A stretch of 64,000 nt of DNA from CAWDAQ01 sp963800325 (GCA_963800325.1 CAWDAQ010000011.1:179238-243237); one strand, 5' to 3'. Counted from the stretch's first letter, positions 1 through 8,394 are shown. Program-made: numbers and translations. The notes: generated by a model from the sequence alone, not told the origin.

Positions 1-45
1 CTGTCGGCGGTCAACCGCGCCGAGCGGGGCACCCTCCCCGACTGA
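1..45 (+). CDS. C-terminal end of a gene entering from the left (possibly 2-isopropylmalate synthase)
   Basis: The first 14 codons are open in frame 1 and end at TGA (43-45), reading LSAVNRAERGTLPD. All but one third position is G or C, so this looks like a real gene tail. The stretch SAVNRA resembles the C-terminus of actinobacterial LeuA, and leuA lies near recO in some actinobacteria, but 14 residues are too few to prove it. Confidence 0.4.
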   Translation: MSAVNRAERGTLPD

Positions 46-215
46 CCCGGGCCGCCCGGCCACCCACCACCGGCGGACATCGTCGTCACCGGCGGCAACT
101 GCCGCCGGTTGCGACGACGTCCTGCGCTGTCGGGCCAGCGGAAACGCCCTCCCGGGGTGCGCCGCCGGGCCGGGAGGCGGGCACGACCCGGACGCGGGCC
201 CGTTGCGCCGTCGGG

Positions 216-845
216 TCAGCGGACCCCGCGGACCCGGAACTGGATCGAGATCCGCGGGCCGACCGGCCGCGCGGTCTTGGGGACCGCGTGGTCCCACGTG
301 CGCTGGCACGAGCCGCCCATGACGAGCAGGTCGCCGTGGCCCTGGGCCAGTCGGCGGGCGGGGCCGCCGCCGCGCGGGCGGAGGACGAGCGGCCGGGCGG
401 CCCCGACCGAGAGGATCGCGACCATCGTGTCCCTGGTCTGGCTGCGGCCGATGCGGTCGCCGTGCCACGCGACCGAGTCCTGCCCGTCCCGGTAGAGGCA
501 GAGCCCGGCGGTCACGAAGGGCTCCCCGAGCTCGCGGGCGTAGTGCCGGCTCAGGGCGTCCCGGGCCTCGACGAGGACGGGGTGGGGGAGCGGCTCGTCC
601 TCGCCGTAGAACTTCAACAGCCGCGGGACGTCCACCTCCCGCTCGTACATCCAGCGTCGCTCGGCGTGCCACGGCACGTCCGCGTGGAGCGCGGCGAACA
701 GCTCGTCCGCTCCGGCGAGCCAGCCCGGTCGGAGGTCGAGCCACGCCCCGCGGGTCAGCGGGGTGCGACTCACCCCGGGCGCGAGCGGGCGGAGCGAGAT
801 CTCGTCGTCGAGGTCGAGCAGCGACCCCTGTAGCGCGGCGGCCAT
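216..845 (-). CDS. AlkB-like 2-oxoglutarate/Fe(II)-dependent dioxygenase
   Basis: The 209-residue protein looks like an AlkB-family DNA/RNA dealkylation enzyme, which oxidises N-alkyl lesions using 2-oxoglutarate, O2 and Fe(II). The iron triad is visible: HGD within 'AWHGDRIGRSQ' gives the first His and Asp, and 'TWDHAVPK' gives the distal His. The last segment 'RISIQFRVR' carries the arginines that bind 2-oxoglutarate in this family. The length is typical for short bacterial AlkB proteins. The gene stands alone on the minus strand, and its ATG at 845-843 faces the repeat-bearing spacer. Repair of methylated bases is the family role; the substrate of this copy is not known. Confidence 0.85.
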   Translation of the reverse strand: MAAALQGSLLDLDDEISLRPLAPGVSRTPLTRGAWLDLRPGWLAGADELFAALHADVPWHAERRWMYEREVDVPRLLKFYGEDEPLPHPVLVEARDALSRHYARELGEPFVTAGLCLYRDGQDSVAWHGDRIGRSQTRDTMVAILSVGAARPLVLRPRGGGPARRLAQGHGDLLVMGGSCQRTWDHAVPKTARPVGPRISIQFRVRGVR

Positions 846-911
846 GGGCCCACCCTACCTCAAACCTCGAACACGTGTACGAACCACTTCCCCCAAAGAG
901 CCCCCCGAAAT

Positions 912-989
912 CCGCACTTCGTGCCCGTTCGACCGCGCCCGAGTCGGGCAAACCGGGCGTGAGCGCGGCCGAACGGGCACGAAGTGCGG
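912..989. repeat. Palindromic repeat, 18-bp perfect inverted arms
   Basis: CCGCACTTCGTGCCCGTT (912-929) is matched by its exact reverse complement at 972-989 across a 42-base centre that continues partial pairing. The inner 14-mer GCACTTCGTGCCCG recurs four times at 2050-2189, on the other side of the membrane-protein gene. It is an extragenic palindrome family member with an RNA-hairpin or protein-binding shape. Confidence 0.85.
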
Positions 990-1105
990 CGTGTCGCCCC
1001 CCGGGTGAGCGGGACGTTCGGCTCTCGCGGCCGGACGTCGGGGGGACGAGGGTGGAGGTGGCGCCGGGGAGCGGCGTCCTCGGATCGGTGCCTGGGAGGT
1101 GCGCA

Positions 1106-2014
1106 GTGGCGACGCGGGCATCCGCCCGGTCAGGGGCAGCGGCCTCGGGCCTCGTCGGCGGGGTCGGGGACGGCTCCCGGCCGGCTCGGCGGCACCGGTC
1201 CGTCGGGACCCTCGGCCTGCTCCTCGGCGCCGGTCTCGTGGCCAACGCCGCCGTCGGCCCGCTGGGGGCCGGGCTCGTCGACTTCGACCTGGACGAGTCG
1301 CTGACGAACCAGCTCCTCGGGCTCGAGGTCGTCACCCTCGTGCTCGTCGTCCCGGCCCTGGTCGTCGCCGGCGTCCTGTGCCGCCGGGGCCGCCCCGCGG
1401 GACCCGTGCTCCTCGTCGGGCCGGCGGGCTACGCGGCGTACATGCTCGTGCAGTACCTGCTCGGGCCCGGGTACCTGCGCTACGAGCCGGTGATCCTGCT
1501 CCAGCTCGGGCTGCTCGTCGCGAGCGTCGTGCTGGTCGCCCGCGCCTGGGCGCTCGCGCTCGACGGGCCGCTGCCTGGCCTGGACCCCGCCGCGGCCCGG
1601 CGCCGCGCGGTGGTCCTGCTCGGCCTCGCGGGCTTCGTCGTGCTGCGCTACCTGCCCGGCCTGCTCGCGGCCGTCACCTCGGGTCCGCTGCCGGAGGAGT
1701 TCACGCGGTCGCCCGGCTTCTACTGGTCGATCTGGGTGCTCGACCTCGGACTCGTCGTGCCGGCCACCGTCGCCGCAGCCGTGGGGGTCCGCCGGGGGGA
1801 CCGTTCCGGCGAGCTCGCGACGTACGCCGTCTTCGGCTGGTTCGCGCTCGTCCCGCCGTCGGTCGCCGCGATGGCGCTCGTCATGCTCGCCCGTGGGGAC
1901 CCGAACGCCTCGGCGGGCACGGCATCGCTGCTGAGCGTGGCCGCGGTCGTGTTCGCGGGGCTCGCGGTGTGGGTGCTGCGCCCGCTGCTGGCCCGCCGCG
2001 CCCGCGTCCGCTGA
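1106..2014 (+). CDS. Multi-pass integral membrane protein, function unknown
   Basis: I do not recognise the family. The 302-residue protein is dominated by hydrophobic segments (about seven or eight), for example around 'LGLLLGAGLVANAAVG', 'VVTLVLVVPALVVAGVL', 'VLLVGPAGYAAYMLVQYLL' and 'LGLAGFVVLRYLPGLLAAV'. The open frame continues upstream, but GTG 1106 is chosen because GGGAGG lies at 1094-1099 with good spacing and the upstream part lies inside the palindromic repeat. No catalytic or transport signature is visible. It is a single gene bracketed on both sides by the same palindromic repeat family. Confidence 0.7.
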   Translation: MATRASARSGAAASGLVGGVGDGSRPARRHRSVGTLGLLLGAGLVANAAVGPLGAGLVDFDLDESLTNQLLGLEVVTLVLVVPALVVAGVLCRRGRPAGPVLLVGPAGYAAYMLVQYLLGPGYLRYEPVILLQLGLLVASVVLVARAWALALDGPLPGLDPAAARRRAVVLLGLAGFVVLRYLPGLLAAVTSGPLPEEFTRSPGFYWSIWVLDLGLVVPATVAAAVGVRRGDRSGELATYAVFGWFALVPPSVAAMALVMLARGDPNASAGTASLLSVAAVVFAGLAVWVLRPLLARRARVR

Positions 2015-2049
2015 CCTCGCCTCACGCCCGGGACGCCGAGCCGACTCAT

Positions 2050-2189
2050 GCACTTCGTGCCCGAAGTGCTCCGGCGAGTCAGGCACTTCGTGCCCGTTGC
2101 GCCGCGCTCGCGCCCGCTTTGCCCGGGTTGCCTCCGGCCAACCGGGCACGAAGTGCGGATTGGGGGACGGCCAACCGGGCACGAAGTGC
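2050..2189. repeat. Cluster of four copies of GCACTTCGTGCCCG in two orientations
   Basis: GCACTTCGTGCCCG occurs at 2050-2063 and 2083-2096, and its reverse complement CGGGCACGAAGTGC at 2143-2156 and 2176-2189. The four copies can pair as nested hairpins. The same element forms the arms at 912-989. The spacer 2015-2255 holds no other gene. Confidence 0.85.
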
Positions 2190-2255
2190 GGGCTACGGGC
2201 GGGGGGACGGCGTGGGGGCGTGGGACCCGGCGGGACCGGGGAGGACAATGGGGGG

Positions 2256-3011
2256 ATGCCGCTCTACCGTGACGAGGCGATCGTCCTGCGCACCCACAAG
2301 CTGGGTGAGGCCGACCGCATCGTCACGCTGTTCGCCCGGCGCCTGGGCAAGGTCCGGGTCGTCGGCAAGGGCGTGCGCCGGACGAAGAGCAGGTTCGGCG
2401 CGCGGCTGGAGCCGGCGATGGTCGTCGACGTCCAGTGCTACGAGGGACGCTCGCTCGACACCGTCACCCAGGCCGAGACGCTCGCGTCCTGGGGGGACGC
2501 CATCGCGCGGGACTACACCGCCTGGACCACCGCCGCGGCGATGCTCGAGACCGCCGACCGGCTCACCGAGGAGCGCGAGCCCGCGCTGCAGCAGTACCTC
2601 CTGCTCGCCGGCGCGCTGCGCTCGCTCGCGGGCGGCGAGCACGACCCCGGCCTCGTCCTCGACGCCTACCTGCTCCGGGCGCTCGCCGTCGCCGGCTGGG
2701 CGCCGAGCTTCCACGACTGCGCCCGCTGCGGCGCGCCCGGACCCCACCGCGCGTTCCACCTGCCCTCCGGCGGCACCGTCTGCCCCGCCTGCCGGCTGCC
2801 CGGCTCGGCGGCTCCGGCGCCGGAGACGATGACCCTGCTCGCGGCCCTGCTCACCGGGGACTGGGCGGTCGCGGACGTGAGCGAGTACCGGCACCGGCGC
2901 GAGGGCAGCGGCCTGACCTCGGCCTACCTCCAGTGGCACATCGAGCGCGGCGTGCGCTCGCTGCGCCTCGTCGACCGGACCCCGGACCCGGCCCGGGGCA
3001 GGCCGGCGTAG
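2256..3011 (+). CDS. recO: DNA repair protein RecO
   Basis: RecO mediates loading of RecA and annealing of ssDNA in the RecFOR recombination-repair pathway. The 251-residue protein opens with the typical OB-fold start 'MPLYRDEAIVLRTHKLGEAD' and has 'RRTKSRFGARLEP' shortly after. The C-terminal half carries a four-cysteine zinc site, CARC and CPAC. ATG 2256 is chosen because translation from it begins with the conserved RecO N-terminus and a purine-rich ribosome site lies just upstream. It is followed after 47 bases by the thiolase gene on the same strand, so the two may be cotranscribed with uppS. Confidence 0.93.
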   Translation: MPLYRDEAIVLRTHKLGEADRIVTLFARRLGKVRVVGKGVRRTKSRFGARLEPAMVVDVQCYEGRSLDTVTQAETLASWGDAIARDYTAWTTAAAMLETADRLTEEREPALQQYLLLAGALRSLAGGEHDPGLVLDAYLLRALAVAGWAPSFHDCARCGAPGPHRAFHLPSGGTVCPACRLPGSAAPAPETMTLLAALLTGDWAVADVSEYRHRREGSGLTSAYLQWHIERGVRSLRLVDRTPDPARGRPA

Positions 3012-3058
3012 CCGACGGGGGCGGGCCCCGCCCGACCGGGGCTCCGGTGAGCACTAGC

Positions 3059-4249
3059 ATGCCCGCCGTGGCAGCGACCTACCTCTACGACGCCGTCCGC
3101 ACCCCGTTCGGTCGCTACGGCGGGGCGCTGGCGCGGACCCGCGCCGACGACCTCGCCGCGCTCGTCGTCCGCGAGCAGCTCGCCCGGGTGCCCGACCTCG
3201 ACCCCGCCCGCCTCGACGAGGTCGTCCTCGGCAACGCCAACGGCGCCGGCGAGGAGAACCGCAACGTCGCCCGGATGGCGAGTCTGCTCGCCGGCGTGCC
3301 GACCTCGGTGCCCGGTACCACCGTCAACCGTCTCTGCGGCTCCAGCCTCGACGCCGCCATCATCGCCTCGCGGCAGATCGACGTCGGCGAGGCCGACGTC
3401 GTCCTCGTCGGGGGCGTCGAGTCGATGAGCCGGGCGCCGTGGGTGCTGCCCAAGACCGAGAGGCCGTTCCCCGCCGGGGACCTCCCGCTCGTCTCGACCA
3501 CCCTCGGCTGGCGCCTGGTCAACCCCGCCATGCCGGCCGAGTGGACGGTCTCCCTCGGCGAGGCCACCGAGATCCTCCGAGAGCGCCACGGCATCTCCCG
3601 GGAGCGCCAGGACGCCTTCGCCCTGCGTTCCCACGAGCTCGCTGCCGCCGCGTGGGCCGACGGCTTCTACGACGACCAGGTCGTCGCCGTGCCCGGCGTC
3701 GACCTCGAGCGCGACGAGTCGGTCCGGGAGACCTCCGCCGACAGGCTCGCCTCCCTCAGCCCGGTCTTCCGGGACGACGGCACCGTCACCGCCGGCAACG
3801 CCTCTCCGCTCAACGACGGCGCCTCGGCCGCACTCCTCGGCAGCGAGGCCGCCGCGGCGAGCATCGGTGCCGAGCCCCTGGCCCGGGTCGCGGGCCGGGG
3901 CGCGTTCGCCCTCGAGCCCCAGCTGTTCGGCTTCGCCCCGGTCGAGGCCGCGAACATCGCGGTCCGCCGGGCCGGCATCGCCTGGGGCGACGTCGGGGCC
4001 GTCGAGCTCAACGAGGCCTTCGCCGCGCAGTCCCTGGCCTGCGTCGACGCCTGGGACGTCGACCCCGGCATCGTCAACACCCACGGCGGCGCCGTCGCGA
4101 TCGGCCACCCCCTCGGCGCATCCGGCACCCGGATCCTCGGCACGCTCGCCCGCACCCTCGTCGACTCCGGCGAGCGCTGGGGCGTCGCCGCGATCTGCAT
4201 CGGGGTCGGGCAGGGCCTGGCCGTCGTCCTCGAGAACCTCCGACGCTGA
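3059..4249 (+). CDS. Acetyl-CoA acyltransferase (thiolase), 3-oxoadipyl-CoA thiolase-like
   Basis: This 396-residue thiolase catalyses CoA-dependent cleavage (or formation) of 3-oxoacyl-CoA. The nucleophile Cys93 lies in 'VNRLCGSSLDA'. The other active-site blocks are 'NEAFAAQ', 'GGAVAIGHPLGASG' and the second cysteine in 'CIGVGQG'. The N-terminus 'RTPFGRYGGALARTRADDL' strongly recalls PcaF/PaaJ, which act at the end of the beta-ketoadipate and phenylacetate pathways, but no other gene of those pathways is nearby, so the substrate is open. It sits between recO and uppS with short gaps (47 and 46 bases). A GTG at 3068 is an alternative start. Confidence 0.88.
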   Translation: MPAVAATYLYDAVRTPFGRYGGALARTRADDLAALVVREQLARVPDLDPARLDEVVLGNANGAGEENRNVARMASLLAGVPTSVPGTTVNRLCGSSLDAAIIASRQIDVGEADVVLVGGVESMSRAPWVLPKTERPFPAGDLPLVSTTLGWRLVNPAMPAEWTVSLGEATEILRERHGISRERQDAFALRSHELAAAAWADGFYDDQVVAVPGVDLERDESVRETSADRLASLSPVFRDDGTVTAGNASPLNDGASAALLGSEAAAASIGAEPLARVAGRGAFALEPQLFGFAPVEAANIAVRRAGIAWGDVGAVELNEAFAAQSLACVDAWDVDPGIVNTHGGAVAIGHPLGASGTRILGTLARTLVDSGERWGVAAICIGVGQGLAVVLENLRR

Positions 4250-4295
4250 CACACTGGGGTCGCCGACCACCCGGACCCGAGCGAGAGTGCCGCCC

Positions 4296-5129
4296 ATGCC
4301 CGTCGAGCGCCCGTTTCCCCACCCGAGCGGGGCGACCGCGCCGGCGGTCCCGGCCCGGCTGGTGCCGCGCCACGTCGCGGTCGTCATGGACGGCAACGGC
4401 CGCTGGGCCAACGCCCGCGGCCTGCCCCGGACGAAGGGGCACGAGGCGGGGGAGTCCGCGCTCCTCGACGTCATCGCCGGGGCCGTCGAGCTCGGCGTGG
4501 GCCACCTGTCGGCGTACGCGTTCTCGACCGAGAACTGGAAGCGGTCCCCGGACGAGGTCCGGTTCCTCATGGGCTTCAACCGCGACGTCATCCGCCGCCG
4601 CCGCGACCAGCTCCACGCCTGGGGGGTGCGGATGCGGTGGGTGGGGCGACGGCCCCGCCTGTGGCGCTCGGTCATCCACGAGCTCGAGGTCGCCGAGGAG
4701 CTGACCAAGGACAACACCGGGCTGACGCTGTACTTCTGCGTCAACTACGGCGGGCGCGCCGAGGTCGCCGACGCCGTCCGCCGCATCGGCGAGGACGTCG
4801 CCGCCGGCCGGCTGAAGCCGAAGGGGATCGACGAGCGGACGATCGGCCGCTACCTCGACGAGCCGGACATGCCCGACGTCGACCTGTTCGTCCGCTCCAG
4901 CGGCGAGCAGCGCACGAGCAACTTCCTCCTCTGGCAGAGCGCCTACGCCGAGCTCGTGTTCCTCGACACGCTCTGGCCCGACTTCGACCGGCGCCACCTC
5001 TGGCAGGCCGTCGAGACCTACGCCCGGCGCGACCGCCGTTACGGCGGCGCCGTCGACACCCCCGACGAGGTCCCCGACGAGACCCCCGACGAGCAGGGCG
5101 GACCCGGCGCGGCCCCGGGGCCCGCCTGA
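4296..5129 (+). CDS. uppS: Isoprenyl (undecaprenyl-type) diphosphate synthase, cis-prenyltransferase
   Basis: The enzyme adds isopentenyl diphosphate units in cis to make the polyprenyl lipid carrier for peptidoglycan and other wall polymers. 'AVVMDGNGRWANARGL' contains the catalytic Asp and phosphate-binding residues, 'YAFSTENWKR' is a conserved family block, and 'RSSGEQRTSNFLLWQ' with 'FLDTLWPDF' form the C-terminal signature. The protein is 277 residues with a low-complexity Asp/Glu/Pro tail. Whether the product is C50 or C55 cannot be told. It is the last gene of the recO-thiolase-uppS run and converges on zur. Confidence 0.94.
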   Translation: MPVERPFPHPSGATAPAVPARLVPRHVAVVMDGNGRWANARGLPRTKGHEAGESALLDVIAGAVELGVGHLSAYAFSTENWKRSPDEVRFLMGFNRDVIRRRRDQLHAWGVRMRWVGRRPRLWRSVIHELEVAEELTKDNTGLTLYFCVNYGGRAEVADAVRRIGEDVAAGRLKPKGIDERTIGRYLDEPDMPDVDLFVRSSGEQRTSNFLLWQSAYAELVFLDTLWPDFDRRHLWQAVETYARRDRRYGGAVDTPDEVPDETPDEQGGPGAAPGPA

Positions 5130-5166
5130 CGCGTCGACCGCGGAGCCCGGCCCCTCCGGACACCGC

Positions 5167-5574
5167 TCAGGGCCCTGCCCCGGAGGACGCCGCGCACGCC
5201 GGGCAGAGCCCGACGATCTCGACGGTGTGCTCGACGTCGGTGTAGCCGTGCTCGGCGCTGACCCGGTCGGTCCACGCCTCGACCGCCGGACCCTCGACCT
5301 CGACGGTGCGCCCGCAGGCGCGGCACACGAGGTGGTGGTGGTGGCGGGTCGTGGCGCACATCCGGTACACCGCCTCCCCCTCGCCGGTGCGCCGCACGTC
5401 GACCTCGCCCTCGGTGACCATCGACTGCAGCGTCCGGTAGACCGTCGCGAGCCCGACCCGCGCGCCGGCGTCCCTCAGGGCGGCGTGGACCTCCTGCGCG
5501 GACCGGAACTCCTCCTGGTCGGCGAGCACGGACTCCACGGCCGTGCGCTGCCGGGTGGGGCGCCGGCCGGTCAC
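5167..5574 (-). CDS. zur: Fur-family metalloregulator, probable zinc uptake regulator Zur
   Basis: The 135-residue protein has the Fur layout: an N-terminal winged helix ('RVGLATVYRTLQSM') and a dimerisation domain with HHHH followed by CRAC and later CPAC, the two cysteine pairs of the structural zinc site. The GTG start overlaps the znuB stop as GTGA, so it is translationally coupled to the zinc transporter and is its likely repressor. Location in the znu operon favours Zur over Fur or PerR. It would repress when zinc-loaded; a candidate operator lies at the znuA start (8357-8393). Confidence 0.88.
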   Translation of the reverse strand: MTGRRPTRQRTAVESVLADQEEFRSAQEVHAALRDAGARVGLATVYRTLQSMVTEGEVDVRRTGEGEAVYRMCATTRHHHHLVCRACGRTVEVEGPAVEAWTDRVSAEHGYTDVEHTVEIVGLCPACAASSGAGP

Positions 5575-6551
5575 CGCCGGACCTCCGTCTCGTCGTGGAC
5601 GTCCCAGTGGCCCTCGTGGGGGGCGTGCCGGTCGCCGTCGTGGACGTAGTCGACGTGGTCGCCGTGCAGGACGGCCTCGTGCCCGCACCCCGGTCCGTGC
5701 TCGTGGCCGTGGGGCCCGGCACGCCGGTGCGCCCGGGCGCGCACCCGGCCGGTGATCGCAGTCGCCCCCGCGGTCGCGACGAAGACCCCGATCGCGACGA
5801 GGACGATCGTCCCGCCGGACGGGGTGGCCGCGTAGAACGACCCGAGCACCCCACCCAGGCTCGCGAGCACCCCGACCGCGACGGCGACCCGCACGCTCGC
5901 GGCGAAGCTGCGCGCGAGCAGCTGCGCGGTCGCGTTCGGCAGGATCATCAGCGCGCTGATGAGCAGCAGCCCGACGACCCGCATCGAGACGACGACCGTG
6001 ACGGCGGTGAGGACGGACAGGGCGAGGTTGAGCCCGGTCACCGGCAGCCCGCTCGCCCGGGCGTACTCCTCGTCCTGGGCGACCGCGAACAACCACGGCC
6101 GCAGCAGCGACGTCGTGAGGAGGACCACGACGGTGAGCACCGCGAACACGACGACGTCCGCGCGGCTCGTCGTCGTGATCGCCCCGAACAGGTACGCGGT
6201 CAGGCTCGCGGGCGTGCCCGCGGCGGACCGGCCGATGATGACGACGCCGGCGGCGATGCCGCCGTAGAACATCACCGCGAGGGCGACGTCCCCGCTCGTG
6301 CGCCCCCGCAGCCGGATCAGCTCGACGGCGACGGCCGCGAGGACCGCCGCGGCGAGCGCGGTGAGCACCGGGGCGGCCCCGGTGAGCACGCCCACCGCGA
6401 CCCCGGCGAGCGCGACGTGGCCCATGCCGTCCCCGATGAGCGACATGCGGCGCTGGACGAGGAAGATCCCGACCATCGGCGCGGCGAGGCCGACGAGCAC
6501 GGCGGCGACGAGCGCCTGCCGCATGAAGTCGTAGGCGAGCACCTCAGGCAT
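5571..6551 (-). CDS. znuB: Zinc ABC transporter permease ZnuB with His-rich C-terminal tail
   Basis: The 326-residue membrane subunit of a metal-type ABC importer contains 'RRMSLIGDGMGHVALAG', the family block near the N-terminus, followed by about eight hydrophobic helices. The last 45 or so residues are a soluble tail rich in His, Asp and Gly ('HGHEHGPGCGHE', 'HAPHEGHWDVHDE') that looks able to bind zinc on the cytoplasmic side. Such a tail is not part of the basic family length (about 260-290). It overlaps znuC by 8 bases and zur by 4. Confidence 0.92.
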   Translation of the reverse strand: MPEVLAYDFMRQALVAAVLVGLAAPMVGIFLVQRRMSLIGDGMGHVALAGVAVGVLTGAAPVLTALAAAVLAAVAVELIRLRGRTSGDVALAVMFYGGIAAGVVIIGRSAAGTPASLTAYLFGAITTTSRADVVVFAVLTVVVLLTTSLLRPWLFAVAQDEEYARASGLPVTGLNLALSVLTAVTVVVSMRVVGLLLISALMILPNATAQLLARSFAASVRVAVAVGVLASLGGVLGSFYAATPSGGTIVLVAIGVFVATAGATAITGRVRARAHRRAGPHGHEHGPGCGHEAVLHGDHVDYVHDGDRHAPHEGHWDVHDETEVRR

Positions 6552-7419
6552 CCCGCTCGGCCCCCTTCCGGGCCGCCGGGTCCAGCGGGCCCCGGTCCGG
6601 GGGGCCCGCCAGGTGCGGCACGATCTCGGCGTCGTCGTCGTGGTGGTGGCTGACGAGCCCGGCGGCGACGGCGCTGCGGGCGTACTCCGCCGGCGTCGCG
6701 TCGAGCCGGACCCGTCCGTCGCGGACGACGACGACGCGGGTGACGAGGTCGGCGACGGCCGCGAGCTCGTGGGTGACGATGAGCATCGTCGTCCCCTCGG
6801 CGACGAGCCGGGCGAGGACGTCGGCGAGCACGCGCTGGTTGGCGACGTCGACCCCCGCGGTCGGCTCGTCCATGACGAGCACGTCCGGCTCCCCGGCGAG
6901 CGCTCGGGCGATGAGGACCCGCCGCTGCTGGCCCCCGGAGAGCGTCGTGACGTCGCGGCCCGCGAGGTCGGCGAGGCCGACGACCTCGAGGGCGTGGCGC
7001 ACGGCCCGCCGGTCGGCGGCGGCGGAGCGTCGCCACGGGGCCCACCAGCGGCGGCGGGAGAGCCGGCCGACGGCGACGATCTCCTCCGCGGTCGAGCGCA
7101 CCGACGTGCCCAGGGTGTGGCGCTGCGGGACGTAGCCCACCCGCCACCGCTCGATCTGGTCCAGCGGCCGGCCGAGGAGGGCCACCTCGCCGCCGAGCCG
7201 GTCGGTGAGCCCGAGCAACCCCCGGACGAGTGTCGACTTCCCCGACCCGTTCGGGCCGAGGACGGCGACGACCTCGCCGCGCCGGACCCGCAGGGTGGTC
7301 GGGGCGACGACGAGCCGGTCGGCGTAGCCGAACGAGGCCTCCCGCAGCGAGAGGACCTCCTCGCCCGCGGTCTGGTCCGGTGAGTCCGCCGCGGCCACGG
7401 GTCCGCTGCCGCCGGTCAC
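6544..7419 (-). CDS. znuC: Zinc ABC transporter ATP-binding protein ZnuC
   Basis: This 291-residue ATPase powers the ZnuABC importer. Walker A is 'GPNGSGKST', the signature is 'LSGGQQRR', Walker B is 'VLVMDEPTAG' and the switch His is in 'LIVTHEL'. The C-terminus has a short His/Asp patch, 'SHHHDDD', echoing the His-rich tail of ZnuB. It overlaps both neighbours (ATGA with znuA, 8 bases with znuB), so the operon reads znuA-znuC-znuB-zur. Confidence 0.93.
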   Translation of the reverse strand: MTGGSGPVAAADSPDQTAGEEVLSLREASFGYADRLVVAPTTLRVRRGEVVAVLGPNGSGKSTLVRGLLGLTDRLGGEVALLGRPLDQIERWRVGYVPQRHTLGTSVRSTAEEIVAVGRLSRRRWWAPWRRSAAADRRAVRHALEVVGLADLAGRDVTTLSGGQQRRVLIARALAGEPDVLVMDEPTAGVDVANQRVLADVLARLVAEGTTMLIVTHELAAVADLVTRVVVVRDGRVRLDATPAEYARSAVAAGLVSHHHDDDAEIVPHLAGPPDRGPLDPAARKGAERDA

Positions 7420-8357
7420 GAGCAGCCCTGCCCGGCGCGCAGCGCGGCGAGGTCGGCCCGCATCACCTCGGGGTAGCTCCGCCCGGGGGAGGAGTCGGTG
7501 ATGCCCTCGACGGGGTCGAGGACGGCGAGCTCGGCCCCGGTCTCCCGGGCGACGGTCTCGGTGACGCCGGGGGCGGCCAGGGTCTCGGTGTACACGGTGG
7601 TGATGCCCTTCTCTCGGACGAGGCGGATGACGTCGGCCAGGGCCGCCGCGGAGGGCTCGGCGTCGGGGTCGAGTCCGGTGACCCCGTGCTCGGTGAAGCC
7701 GTACCGGGCGGCGAGGTAGCCGAAGGCCTCGTGGCCGGTGACGAGGTCACGGACCCGGCAGTCCACGAGCCCGTCCCGGAACTCGCGGTCGAGGGCAGCC
7801 ATCCGGGCCGCGAACCGGCGGGCGCCGGCGCGGTAGGCCGCCGCGTGGTCGGGGTCGACCCGCGCGAGCGCCCGCCCGATCGCGAGGCCCGCGTCGGCGT
7901 ACCGGGTCGGGTCGAGCCAGAAGTGCGGGTCGACCGTCCCGCCGGCGTGGTCGTGCTCGCTCGTCGTGTGCTCGGTCCCGCTCGGGTCGGCGGTGAGGTC
8001 GAGCCGGGCGGCGGGTGCGACGTCGAGGACCGCGGCGGGGGAGAGGTCGGCCACGCCGGTGTCGACGGCCGGCTGGAAGCCCGACTCGTAGACGACGAGG
8101 TCGGCGTCGGCGAGGTCGGCGACCTCGCGGGGGGTGAGCTCGAGGTCGTGCGGCTCGGCGCCCGGCTTGGTCAGCGACGTCACCCGGACCCGGTCCCCGC
8201 CGACCTGCTCGGTCGCGTAGACGAGGGGGTAGAAGGCCGCGGCGACGGCGACCCGGCCCCCTGCGGCACCGCCGTCGTCGGCGGCCGGCTGCGGGGCGCC
8301 GCAGCCGGCGAGCGCGACCGCGCCGACAGCGGCCCACGCGGCCAGCCCTCTGAACAT
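7416..8357 (-). CDS. znuA: Zinc ABC transporter substrate-binding lipoprotein ZnuA
   Basis: This cluster A-I (ZnuA/TroA type) binding protein captures zinc outside the membrane. It has a lipoprotein signal with lipobox LAGC near residue 20, then the metal-binding fold: 'FYPLVYATEQVGGDRV' and 'GAEPHDLELTP' (first ligand His), a short His/Asp loop 'TSEHDHAGGTVDPHFWLDP' and 'TGHEAFGYLAARYGF'. Two ATG codons and a TTG are possible starts. ATG 8357 is preferred because it gives a proper signal peptide and lies at the predicted transcription start (leaderless). Zur-type boxes overlap this start. Confidence 0.92.
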   Translation of the reverse strand: MFRGLAAWAAVGAVALAGCGAPQPAADDGGAAGGRVAVAAAFYPLVYATEQVGGDRVRVTSLTKPGAEPHDLELTPREVADLADADLVVYESGFQPAVDTGVADLSPAAVLDVAPAARLDLTADPSGTEHTTSEHDHAGGTVDPHFWLDPTRYADAGLAIGRALARVDPDHAAAYRAGARRFAARMAALDREFRDGLVDCRVRDLVTGHEAFGYLAARYGFTEHGVTGLDPDAEPSAAALADVIRLVREKGITTVYTETLAAPGVTETVARETGAELAVLDPVEGITDSSPGRSYPEVMRADLAALRAGQGCS

Positions 8358-8394
8358 GACAACCATTCTCAAGAAAAGTGAGAACGGTTGTCAA
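8355..8394 (-). promoter_or_regulatory. znuA promoter with two Zur-type boxes
   Basis: Two 15-mers of the Zur 7-1-7 pattern face each other: TGACAACCATTCTCA (8357-8371) and TGAGAACGGTTGTCA (8379-8393), an almost perfect large palindrome. Read on the minus strand, TTGACA (8394-8389) and GAGAAT (8370-8365) are spaced by 18 bases, and the next expected start point is the A of ATG 8357. The boxes therefore cover both the promoter and the first codon. The assignment to Zur rests on pattern and context. Confidence 0.75.
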
